From NCBI GenBank assembly GCA_964597495.1, contig CAZQYC010000003.1:1-64000 (forward strand): a stretch of DNA of 64,000 nucleotides. Direction: 5' to 3'. Within the stretch, counting starts at the first letter, position 1. Every line of letters starts with the position of its first letter. Source of the stretch: CAZQYC01 sp964597495 (lineage in GTDB: Bacteria; Pseudomonadota; Gammaproteobacteria; Steroidobacterales; Steroidobacteraceae). The position numbers and the translations under genes are program-made. Shown in pieces: positions 26,820 to 34,303 of the stretch. Below the pieces are notes generated by a model. That model was not told the DNA's origin and did no database searches. It saw only the letters and a list, made by a program, of their open reading frames with translations.

Positions 26820-28547
26820 ATGTATCTATCTGCCTACCCCATCGTTTCTCTTCGCGACGTTCCCTCGGAGGCCGAAGTCGTCAGTCATCAGTTGATGTTG
26901 CGAGCCGGTCTCATCCGCCGGCTTGCCGGGGGGATGTACACGTGGCTACCGATGGGTTTGCGCGTCTTGAAAAAGGCCGAAGCCATCGTTCGCGAAGAAA
27001 TGAATCGTGCCGGTGCACTTGAACTGCTGATGCCGACGGTGCAGCCGGCCGAGTTATGGCAAGAGTCCGGGCGCTGGGAGCAATACGGCCCCGAACTCCT
27101 GCGGATCAAGGATCGCCATGAGCGCTCCTTCTGCTATGGGCCGACTCACGAGGAAGTCATCACCGACGTGGCGCGCCGCGAATTGCGCAGCTACAAGCAA
27201 TTGCCGGTGAACTTCTATCAAATCCAAATCAAATTTCGCGACGAGATTCGCCCGCGCTTCGGCGTCATGCGCGCCCGCGAATTTTTGATGAAGGACGCTT
27301 ACTCCTTCCATCTCGATCCGGCGTCTCTGCAAGCGGGCTACGACAAAATGCACGAGGCTTACACGCGCATTTTTACGCGCATGCAGCTTAAATTTCGCGC
27401 CGTCGACGCGGATACCGGTTCCATCGGCGGCAGCAAATCGCAGGAATTCCACGTGTTGGCGGACTCGGGCGAAGACGCCATCGCGTTCTCCGACGGCGAT
27501 CACTACGCTGCGAACTTGGAAATGGCCGTTGCGCTGCCTCCCGCCGCCCCCAGGCCGGCCGCGAGCGGTGCGATGCAAGCGGTCGACACTCCGAACGCCA
27601 AGACCATTGCCGACGTAGCGGCCTACTTAAAAGTGCCGCCGGAACGATGCGTGAAAACGCTGTTGGTCGAAGGGACGGACGGCGGCGCGATCGCATTGAT
27701 CGTTCGCGGCGACCATGAACTCAATGTCATCAAAGCGCAGAAACTCCCCGGCGTCGCGAATCCGCTCAGGTTGGCCAGCGCCGAGCTGGTCGCAGCGCTC
27801 GGCAGCGAAGCCGGGTTCATCGGACCGGTCGGATTGAAAATCAAAGTCTTTGCCGATCACTCGGCCGCTCTTCTTGCCGACTTCGTATGCGGCGCTAACA
27901 AGCGCGATCAACACCTGACTCACGTTAACTGGGGGCGCGATCTGGCGGAGCCCGAAACGGTGGACATCCGCAATATCGTAGCCGGCGACCCGAGCCCCTC
28001 CGGCAAGGGAAAGCTTTCCATTGCCCGCGGCATCGAGGTGGGCCACATCTTTCAACTTGGGCGCAAGTACAGCGAGCCGATGCAGGCTACCGTGCTCGAC
28101 GAACAGGGAAAGTCGTCGGTCATGTACATGGGCTGCTATGGGATTGGCGTAACTCGCGTCGTCGCAGCCGCCATCGAACAGAACCACGACGAGCGCGGCA
28201 TCATTTGGCCGGTCCCGTTGGCGCCTTTCACCGTATCGCTCATTCCCATCAACTTGCATAAGTCCTTGCGTGTACGCGAGGCGGCGGACAAATTGTATGC
28301 GGAGCTCGCCGGAGCTGGAATCGACGTGGTCTGCGACGATCGCGACCAGCGTCCCGGCGTGAAATTCGCCGACGACGAATTGCTCGGCATTCCGCACCGC
28401 TTCACGATCGGCGAAAAAGGTTTGGACAAGGGAATGCTGGAGTACCGTGCGCGGCGTGGCACGGAAAATATCGACGTGCCGATCGAGAAGGCGCTTGCTT
28501 TCTTGCGCGAGCAACTTGAGCGTTCGCCGGAATCCGGGGCCCTTTAA
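26820..28547 (+). CDS. proS: Prolyl-tRNA synthetase, bacterial type
   Basis: A 575-residue class II synthetase, the usual length for the bacterial form with an editing insert. Motif 2 is in KFRDEIRPRFGVMRAREFLMKD in two parts, and motif 3 in GCYGIGVTRVVAAAIEQ. The insertion domain (about 225-405) removes mischarged alanine. The ATG at 26820 gives a family-like start (LSAYPIVSLRDVPSEAEVVSHQLMLRAG). Only a weak GGA precedes it. It diverges from pssA and is followed 14 bases later by a lytic transglycosylase gene. Confidence 0.96.
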   Translation: MYLSAYPIVSLRDVPSEAEVVSHQLMLRAGLIRRLAGGMYTWLPMGLRVLKKAEAIVREEMNRAGALELLMPTVQPAELWQESGRWEQYGPELLRIKDRHERSFCYGPTHEEVITDVARRELRSYKQLPVNFYQIQIKFRDEIRPRFGVMRAREFLMKDAYSFHLDPASLQAGYDKMHEAYTRIFTRMQLKFRAVDADTGSIGGSKSQEFHVLADSGEDAIAFSDGDHYAANLEMAVALPPAAPRPAASGAMQAVDTPNAKTIADVAAYLKVPPERCVKTLLVEGTDGGAIALIVRGDHELNVIKAQKLPGVANPLRLASAELVAALGSEAGFIGPVGLKIKVFADHSAALLADFVCGANKRDQHLTHVNWGRDLAEPETVDIRNIVAGDPSPSGKGKLSIARGIEVGHIFQLGRKYSEPMQATVLDEQGKSSVMYMGCYGIGVTRVVAAAIEQNHDERGIIWPVPLAPFTVSLIPINLHKSLRVREAADKLYAELAGAGIDVVCDDRDQRPGVKFADDELLGIPHRFTIGEKGLDKGMLEYRARRGTENIDVPIEKALAFLREQLERSPESGAL

Positions 28548-28561
28548 TTAGGCTTGTAATC

Positions 28562-29134
28562 GTGGCTGGGAACGTTCGAATCTGGTTTCTCCTCGTTCTC
28601 GGCTGGCTGCCGCTGGCGGCGTTCGCCAGTCAGCAGCGCGATGCCGAACTCGAACCGCTGCTGCGTCAAGCACTGCACGACGAGGAGGCGTGCTTCGAGG
28701 ATCGTTTCGAACGCGAGGTGTTCTTCAAGGCGATGGAACCGAAGCTCAAGCGCTTCGTGAAAAGCGACGAGGAACGCACGCTGATTTTGGAACGCGTGCA
28801 CTGCGAAGCGCAGCGCTTAAAACTTCCTCCGGGATTGGTGCTGGCCGTCATCGAAGTGGAAAGTCGTTTCGATCGCTGGGCCGTTTCCTCGGCCGGCGCG
28901 GTGGGGCTGATGCAGGTCATGCCTTTTTGGCCGAAGCAGCTCGGCATGACCAATGCGCAACTTGTGCACATTCCACACAACATCCGCATGGGATGCACGA
29001 TTCTGAAGTTCTATCTCGACCGCACCAAGGGCGATTATACGAAGGCGCTTGCTCGCTACAACGGAAGCCCGAATCGCCGGGATTATCCCGACAAAGTGCT
29101 CACCCGCCTTGCCGACCGTTGGCAGTATCGCTAG
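28562..29134 (+). CDS. Lytic transglycosylase, SLT domain
   Basis: A 190-residue exported protein. The first 22 residues form a signal peptide ending near AFA-SQ. The SLT domain has the catalytic Glu in LVLAVIEVESRFDRWAVSSAGAVGLMQVMPF and the ARYNGSPNRRDYPDKV segment that closes the fold. It cleaves glycan strands of peptidoglycan in the periplasm with a 1,6-anhydro product. The start is GTG, 14 bases after proS; both are probably co-transcribed, a common pair in betaproteobacteria. Its TAG stop is part of a CTAG word at the edge of heptamer repeat G. Confidence 0.92.
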   Translation: MAGNVRIWFLLVLGWLPLAAFASQQRDAELEPLLRQALHDEEACFEDRFEREVFFKAMEPKLKRFVKSDEERTLILERVHCEAQRLKLPPGLVLAVIEVESRFDRWAVSSAGAVGLMQVMPFWPKQLGMTNAQLVHIPHNIRMGCTILKFYLDRTKGDYTKALARYNGSPNRRDYPDKVLTRLADRWQYR

Positions 29135-29175
29135 GGTCAGGGGCCAGACGCTAGACGCTAAACTTTAGACGTGAG
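29131..29175. repeat. Heptamer repeat, copy G (AGACGCT variant)
   Basis: After the CTAG that provides the transglycosylase stop (29131) comes AGACGCT AGACGCT AAACTTT AGACGTG. CTAG at 29151, CTAA at 29158 and TTAG at 29165 keep the 7-base step while the word drifts. It lies between convergent genes. Confidence 0.55.
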
Positions 29176-29210
29176 CAAGAGGAAGGCAGAGCTTCCGTAG
29201 TCCCGAACAC

Positions 29211-29498
29211 CTATCCCGTTCGGAACTGCGTGAGTGGTTCGCCCGGCAACGGAGCGTCGACGACGTCGACTTGCGTGACATGCGACGCGGGCGAGCCCTG
29301 CCAAAGCCATTGGACGAGCGCGTCGACTCGATCGGCTTCGCCGACGGCCAGCACCTCAACACGACCATCGCTCAAATTTTTGGCATGTCCCGTCACGCCC
29401 AATTCGCGCGCACGTTGTTGGGTGCTGGCGCGGTAGTACACGCCTTGCACGCGACCGGCTACCAAACAGCGTTTGGCGATGATTTTGGCGATGACCAA
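29211..29498 (-). CDS. acyP: Acylphosphatase
   Basis: A 95-residue protein with the acylphosphatase core: VAGRVQGVYYRAS with the phosphate-binding Arg, and GHAKNLSDGRVEV with the catalytic Asn. It ends TQFRTG, near the family end. It hydrolyses acyl phosphates. No ATG is available near the conserved start; a TTG at 29498 gives the expected length and lies 10 bases after the stop of the upstream lipoprotein gene. An in-frame ATG far upstream would read through most of that gene in another frame and is rejected. Start is therefore uncertain. Confidence 0.88.
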   Translation of the reverse strand: MVIAKIIAKRCLVAGRVQGVYYRASTQQRARELGVTGHAKNLSDGRVEVLAVGEADRVDALVQWLWQGSPASHVTQVDVVDAPLPGEPLTQFRTG

Positions 29499-29508
29499 GG
29501 GGTAATGA

Positions 29509-29835
29509 TTAACGCGAAAGGCCCGTTTGCTGGCCTTGATGGCCGGAGGCGAGTTGCATCGCTTCCACGGCTTGGTTGCGTGCGGCGACCGCATCCCTTT
29601 TGGCGGCCCGGTATAGCCGACGCTGCAGGGACTTTTCCGCGGACGACAGCAGAGCTTGCGCATTTTCCAAATGCACCGCCGCCTTTTGCGATGCGCCGGC
29701 ATTCTGTGCGGCGCGAATCGCCTGGCGAGCGTCGCTCATTTCCTGCACCGGCGCGCTGGCGCACGCGCTTAGCAGTCCGCTAGCCAGCAGCGCAGCACCG
29801 AGAAGAACCGCTCGTCGTACGGGTGAAATACCCAT
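29509..29835 (-). CDS. DUF4398-like lipoprotein
   Basis: A 108-residue protein with a lipoprotein signal peptide (lipobox LLSAC, Cys at about residue 25). The mature part is one long Ala/Gln/Arg-rich helix with heptad character. This matches DUF4398 proteins, small lipoproteins that often accompany OmpA-like proteins. Here the neighbour is acylphosphatase instead. It probably sits at the outer membrane, anchored by lipid. Function unknown. Confidence 0.78.
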   Translation of the reverse strand: MGISPVRRAVLLGAALLASGLLSACASAPVQEMSDARQAIRAAQNAGASQKAAVHLENAQALLSSAEKSLQRRLYRAAKRDAVAARNQAVEAMQLASGHQGQQTGLSR

Positions 29836-29982
29836 CGTCTCCGCTCAACGATTGAAATTAATACTGGGAAATTGGCCCTGAATTTTCGTCCGCGCGACCG
29901 TAACAACGGCGAGCTACTGCGTCAAGACCGCAACGATTACAATGTCGTTACTCGACTTGCAACCGCGGGATTGACCTGCATC

Positions 29983-30591
29983 ATGACCGACATTTTGGTG
30001 TTGTATTACTCGCGCCACGGCAGCACCGCCCAGCTGGCGCGGCAAATTTGCCGCGGCATCGAATCGGTGGCCGGTGCGACCGCTCGATTGCGCACGGTTC
30101 CCCCCGTGAGCACGAATGTCGAGCCGGTGATCCCGGCGGTGCCTGACGCGGGTCCGCCCTATGCGGACTACGACGACCTGCGTCGCTGCGATGGCCTTCT
30201 TCTCGGCAGCCCCACCCGATTCGGGAACATGGCGGCCCCGCTCAAGTTTTTTCTCGACGGCACCAGCAGCCTATGGCTGTCCGGGGCGCTGGCCGGTAAG
30301 CCAGCCGGCGTATTTACCTCGACGCAAACGATGCATGGCGGCCAAGAAACCACGTTGCTTTCGATGATGCTGCCGCTGCTTCACCACGGTATGTATCTCG
30401 TCGGCTTGCCCTACACGGAGCCGGCGCTTTCCACGACCACCTCCGGCGGATCCCCTTATGGTGCAAGCCACGTCGCCGCCGTGAAAGATCCTGCGCTTGC
30501 CCATCCGCTAACGCCGGATGAACAAATCCTCGCGCAGCGCTTAGGCAAACGCGTCGCGGAGCTTGCGGCCAGACTGAAAGGCCTTTCGTGA
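29983..30591 (+). CDS. wrbA: NAD(P)H:quinone oxidoreductase, WrbA-like
   Basis: A 202-residue flavodoxin-like protein with the FMN phosphate loop YYSRHGSTAQLARQI and the WrbA segment SPTRFGNMAAPLKFFLDGTSSLW. Later come TQTMHGGQETTLLSMMLPLLHHG and YGASHVA. It reduces quinones by two electrons using FMN, which avoids radical formation. The ATG at 29983 starts directly at the first strand; an upstream in-frame ATG adds 37 unconserved residues. It overlaps the DUF2069 gene by 4 bases, the usual arrangement in betaproteobacteria. Confidence 0.93.
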   Translation: MTDILVLYYSRHGSTAQLARQICRGIESVAGATARLRTVPPVSTNVEPVIPAVPDAGPPYADYDDLRRCDGLLLGSPTRFGNMAAPLKFFLDGTSSLWLSGALAGKPAGVFTSTQTMHGGQETTLLSMMLPLLHHGMYLVGLPYTEPALSTTTSGGSPYGASHVAAVKDPALAHPLTPDEQILAQRLGKRVAELAARLKGLS

Positions 30592-30950
30592 ACGCCTCGT
30601 TCCTTGCCCGCTGGCGCTCGATCGCTTTGGCCGCGGAGGCGAGCGTGGTGCTGGTTGTCTGTCTATGGCAGTTCGGTACGGAGGGCGTGTGGCGGGATGC
30701 TTTTCTACGCGCGGCGCTATTCGGCGTGCCGGCGCTCTTGCCTTTGCGCGGGGTGATAAAGGGCGATCGCTACACGTATCGATGGGCGACGCTGTGCGTC
30801 CTACCCTACTTCGTCGTTGCCTTGACCGAAGCATTCGCGAATCCTGCCGCGCGCGCCTTCGCAATCGCACTGCTAGGCGCTTCGCTGGTTTGGTTTTTTG
30901 CGCTGGTCGCGTACCTACGCGTCTCGGTCGCAAGCGGGACGACGCAGTAA
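30588..30950 (+). CDS. DUF2069 membrane protein
   Basis: A 120-residue protein with about four hydrophobic segments and the DUF2069 features LPLRGVIKGDRYTYRWATLCVLPYF in two parts. It starts at a GTG that overlaps the wrbA stop. DUF2069 follows wrbA in many betaproteobacteria, but its role is unknown. It ends 4 bases before the convergent lolC/E gene. Confidence 0.85.
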   Translation: MNASFLARWRSIALAAEASVVLVVCLWQFGTEGVWRDAFLRAALFGVPALLPLRGVIKGDRYTYRWATLCVLPYFVVALTEAFANPAARAFAIALLGASLVWFFALVAYLRVSVASGTTQ

Positions 30951-30953
30951 TCG

Positions 30954-32201
30954 CTATTCCTTCCGCAGCGCCTGCGCAGGCTGGGTGCGCGCGGCGCGCC
31001 ATGACGGGTACAGCGTGGAAAAACAGCACAATACGAAAGCCGTTGCCGCAATGACGATGACATCGAGCGGCTCTACCCGCGCCGGCAAGTCGCTCATGAA
31101 GTAGACCTGTGCATCGAGAAATTGCGTATCGAGGATGCGTTCCAAGAGGTGCACCAACCATTCCAAATTGAGGGACAGCACCACGCCCAAAACGACGCCC
31201 AACAGCGTTCCGAGCGCCCCGATTCCGGTCCCCTGGGTAACGAAGATCTTCAGGATGCTTCTGGGCGTCGCGCCGAACGTCCTGAGAATCGCAATGTCGC
31301 CTTGCTTGTCTTTGACGACCATCACCAGGGTGGAAACGATATTGAAGGCGGCGACGACGACGACTAACAACAAGATGAAAAAGAACAGCCGCTTCTGCAA
31401 CGCGATGGATTGAAAAAATGTCGCGTGGCTGCGGGTCCAGTCTTCGACGTACGGACCCATGCCCAACTCAGCGCCGATTTCGCGTGCGACGCGGTTTGCG
31501 GCAAAGAGATCGCGCAGCTTAACGCGCACCCCGCTTACGTCGTTCCCAAGGCGATACAAGCGAGCAGCGTCTTCCATGTTCAAATAGGCAAAATTCCGGT
31601 CGAACTCGTACATCCCTGCGCTGAAGATCCCTACCACCGTGAAGCGCTTGAGGCGCGGCGTGACGCCCGCGACGGTGACAGTGGCTTGCGGCACGACAAA
31701 GATCACTTTGTCACCCACCGTAACGCCCAGCGCCTTTGCCAATTCATTGCCGATCACCACGCCGAAGCGGCCTGCCGTTAGCGCCTCGAATCGCCCTGCC
31801 GTCATCAGCGTATGCAGTTGCGAAACGCCGCGTTCGATGTTGGGCAACACGCCGTAAAGCTGTGCGGTGCTGTGGTTCTCGCCGGCGACAAGCATTGCTT
31901 GACCGGATACGAAGGGAGCGACGGCGACCACTTCCGAATGATTGCGCACGCGCGCGGCGACGCGTTGCCAGTCGCCGAAGGTACCGCCGAATCCTGAAAC
32001 GGTTGCGTGCGGGGTCAAACCGAGGATGCGGTGTTGCAGTTCGTGTTCGAATCCGTTCATGACCGACAGCACGATAATGAGTACGGCAATCCCGATCGCG
32101 ATGCCCGCCATCGAAATGGCTGAAATAAACGACACGAACCGATTGCCGCGCGCAGACCGCAGGTAACGGCGACCGATCAGGAATTCGTAGCTAGCCATCA
32201 T
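30954..32201 (-). CDS. LolC/LolE-family lipoprotein-releasing permease (second copy)
   Basis: A 415-residue permease with an N-terminal helix (FVSFISAISMAGIAIGIAVLI) and a periplasmic MacB-like core domain (about 48-240). Three C-terminal helices follow (FtsX type) with KDKQGDIAILRTFGATPRSI. These features mark LolC/LolE, which extract mature lipoproteins from the inner membrane for LolA. The ATG at 32201 overlaps the stop of the preceding copy, so the two permeases are translated together and may form a heterodimer like LolC-LolE. No LolD ATPase gene is found in the window. Confidence 0.9.
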   Translation of the reverse strand: MMASYEFLIGRRYLRSARGNRFVSFISAISMAGIAIGIAVLIIVLSVMNGFEHELQHRILGLTPHATVSGFGGTFGDWQRVAARVRNHSEVVAVAPFVSGQAMLVAGENHSTAQLYGVLPNIERGVSQLHTLMTAGRFEALTAGRFGVVIGNELAKALGVTVGDKVIFVVPQATVTVAGVTPRLKRFTVVGIFSAGMYEFDRNFAYLNMEDAARLYRLGNDVSGVRVKLRDLFAANRVAREIGAELGMGPYVEDWTRSHATFFQSIALQKRLFFFILLLVVVVAAFNIVSTLVMVVKDKQGDIAILRTFGATPRSILKIFVTQGTGIGALGTLLGVVLGVVLSLNLEWLVHLLERILDTQFLDAQVYFMSDLPARVEPLDVIVIAATAFVLCCFSTLYPSWRAARTQPAQALRKE

Positions 32202-33481
32202 TCGTACCGCAATGCGTCGGCCGGTTCGGTACGGGCACCGCGCAGCGCCGGATAAATCGTGGCCGCTACGGTGAGCGTCAAGGCGGTTACGGTAACGACC
32301 ACGATCTGCGGCCATTGGACTTCAGAGGGAATATTTACGATGTAGTACACGTCCGGATCGAAGAAATGCATGCCGAACGCCCGCTCGATGAACGGCACGA
32401 TGACATCGACGTTGAACGCAATGGCAAGTCCCAAGCCTATGCCTAGGAATGCGCCTAGCCAGCCGATCACTAAGCCCTGTGTCATGAAGATGGCCACGAC
32501 TGCGCGCGGCGTGAGTCCAACCGTGCGCAAGATGGCGATGTCCGTGCGCTTTTCGTTCACGACCATTACCAGCGCCGCGACAATATTGAAGGCGGCGACC
32601 GCAACGATCAGCGCGAGGATCAGCGTCATCATGGTCTTCTCGATGCGGATCGCGCGGAAGTAACTGGAAAACTCCTGCGACCAGTCGCGGCTTTTGAATG
32701 CACCGTCCCGCGACAGCGATGCCGCGATCTTGGGCGCCCAAACGGGCGCCGAAAAAATATCCGCGAATTTGATGCGCAAGCCGGTCGGTGCGCCGTCGGT
32801 TCCTAGAAATGATGCCGCATCGTTCATGTCGACCAACGCCAATACGCTATCGTGTTCTTGTGCGCCTACTTCGAAGATGCCTGCGACGTTGAACGTTTGA
32901 ATTCTCGGTTGCAGATCGAACTCGTCCGCCTGTCCGCCGTTTAAGCGGGTTCGCCCCGGATTTATTTGCGGGATAACCACGGTCAGCGGGTCGCCGACTC
33001 GCGCGTCGAGCGTCCATGCAAGCCCTGCCCCCAAGACGATCGATTGACTACCGGCTTGAATCGCATCGAATGAACCGACTTTCATATAGCGTGCGAAGTC
33101 GGAGACTTTACGTTCCTCGCTCGGCACGATGCCGCGAATGACGGCCCCGGTTAGTTGCGTGCCTCGGCCGATCATTGCCTGCATCTCGACATACGGAGCG
33201 ACCCCTACCACGCCGGCGAATTGCTCGATCCGCTTTTCAAGGGCCGGCCAGTTGCTCAGCCGCTCCGGAGCGGCAGTTACCGTCGCATGCGACGCGAGGC
33301 TCAGCAGGCGTGAGCGCATTTCGCTGGCCATGCCGTTCATGACCGACAGCACCACGATCAGCGCCATGACACCGATGCACACCCCGAGCATCGATACCCA
33401 GCTAATGAAGGAAACGAAGAAGCCCTGTCGACGCGTGCGCACATAACGCAAACCGACATAGAGCGGTAAGGGGTAAAACAT
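32198..33481 (-). CDS. LolC/LolE-family lipoprotein-releasing permease (first copy)
   Basis: A 427-residue paralogue of the permease downstream of it. It starts FYPLPLYVGLRYVRTRRQGFF in two parts, a usual LolC/E beginning. It then has the GVMALIVVLSVMNGM helix, a periplasmic domain, and EKRTDIAILRTVGLTPRAV before the last helices. The ATG at 33481 is preferred; an upstream reading to 33520 adds 13 residues that are not conserved. Which copy is LolC and which is LolE cannot be settled by reading. The upstream region is shared with the divergent small secreted protein. Confidence 0.9.
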   Translation of the reverse strand: MFYPLPLYVGLRYVRTRRQGFFVSFISWVSMLGVCIGVMALIVVLSVMNGMASEMRSRLLSLASHATVTAAPERLSNWPALEKRIEQFAGVVGVAPYVEMQAMIGRGTQLTGAVIRGIVPSEERKVSDFARYMKVGSFDAIQAGSQSIVLGAGLAWTLDARVGDPLTVVIPQINPGRTRLNGGQADEFDLQPRIQTFNVAGIFEVGAQEHDSVLALVDMNDAASFLGTDGAPTGLRIKFADIFSAPVWAPKIAASLSRDGAFKSRDWSQEFSSYFRAIRIEKTMMTLILALIVAVAAFNIVAALVMVVNEKRTDIAILRTVGLTPRAVVAIFMTQGLVIGWLGAFLGIGLGLAIAFNVDVIVPFIERAFGMHFFDPDVYYIVNIPSEVQWPQIVVVTVTALTLTVAATIYPALRGARTEPADALRYE

Positions 33482-33601
33482 GAAGGCGTGGGAACCGATT
33501 GTGTAAGTGCTTTGCGACAAATCTAGGCGGTTTCGTGAACTGCGACAAGTATTTGCGATGGAGTCCTCGTCCGACGAAACAGCAGTGCTATAGTCGCCGC
33601 G

Positions 33602-33674
33602 TTTGAGATTTTGTCAAACAGTCGAGACTACTCGACGGGCGTGTTCGGCCGAGAGTGGTTGGCCGAGAGTGTTT
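33602..33674 (+). repeat. Structured leader: two hairpins and a 14-base tandem repeat
   Basis: TTTGA(33602)...TCAAA and GTCGAGactaCTCGAC (33621-33636) can each form a hairpin. They are followed by GGCCGAGAGTGGTT (33647-33660) directly repeated as GGCCGAGAGTGTTT (33661-33674), a 14-base period equal to two heptamers. All lie in the leader of the small secreted protein gene at 33702. Confidence 0.5.
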
Positions 33675-33701
33675 GGAATTCACGAAGGGAGGGAGATCAC
33701 C

Positions 33702-34049
33702 ATGCGTACGCACATTACCCATTTAGCCAGCTCTTTGCGCCTGGCCGTCATCGTCGGCGCATTGGCTTCCACGTCGTCTTTTGCTCAGGAGCAACCCGCT
33801 GCCCAGCAGCAGCCTGTGCAATCGGCACCCGCACCCGCTCCTACCCCTGCTCCCGTCGCGGCAACCACGGCAGCTCCAGTAACCCCTGCTCGAGGCGCCA
33901 CCATGGACGATGTGCGCTCGAAGTTCGGCGCACCTTCCCAGGAAATCCCCGCCATTGGATTACCGCCGATCACTCGCTGGGAATACCCGGGCTATGTCGT
34001 GTTCTTCGAACATGATCGTGTGTTGCACACGGTGGTTGTGAAGAGCTGA
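33702..34049 (+). CDS. Small secreted protein with Pro/Ala linker
   Basis: A 115-residue protein with a signal peptide (about 1-29, cleavage near SFAQ). A low-complexity Gln/Pro/Ala/Thr linker of about 35 residues comes next. A C-terminal domain of about 48 residues then begins GATMDDVRSKFGAP and ends in short strands with PPITRWEYPGYVVFFEHD. The last part recalls the BamE/SmpA-OmlA fold (MxxVxxxFGxP). It has a good GGGAG site before the ATG. It is likely a small periplasmic protein; the family assignment is tentative. Confidence 0.75.
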   Translation: MRTHITHLASSLRLAVIVGALASTSSFAQEQPAAQQQPVQSAPAPAPTPAPVAATTAAPVTPARGATMDDVRSKFGAPSQEIPAIGLPPITRWEYPGYVVFFEHDRVLHTVVVKS

Positions 34050-34051
34050 CG

Positions 34052-34202
34052 CTAAGCAGCTAGTCACTAGCTACTAGCCGCTAGCCAGAATGGGAAGGCC
34101 AGAGAGGATAAAAGGGGATGGATCTGCTTTTCGTCGTCGTCCCACCCTTACCAGGAACGCATTCTAAGCGACGTAGCTTTCTGGCTAGCGGCTAGTAGCT
34201 AG
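34052..34202. repeat. CTAG heptamer inverted repeat, copy H (best copy)
   Basis: CTAG at 34060, 34067, 34074 and 34081 on the left, and at 34185, 34192 and 34199 on the right. Bases 34067-34090 are the exact reverse complement of 34179-34202 (24 of 24). The 88-base loop contains no gene. It lies between the small secreted protein gene and mfd. Confidence 0.9.
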
Positions 34203-34303
34203 ACCCCATCACTCGTTTACGTCTATCGCCTAGTCACCTTCCTCCTGCTACCCTGCGCGACTTTCGGAGACGCACACCGTCGGATCCGAGTGTTTTCTAT
34301 TGA

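Noticed and set aside
29211..29702. A 163-residue acylphosphatase starting at the upstream ATG
   Set aside because: The first two thirds of the extension lie over the DUF4398 gene in another frame and are not conserved; normal acylphosphatases have about 90-100 residues.
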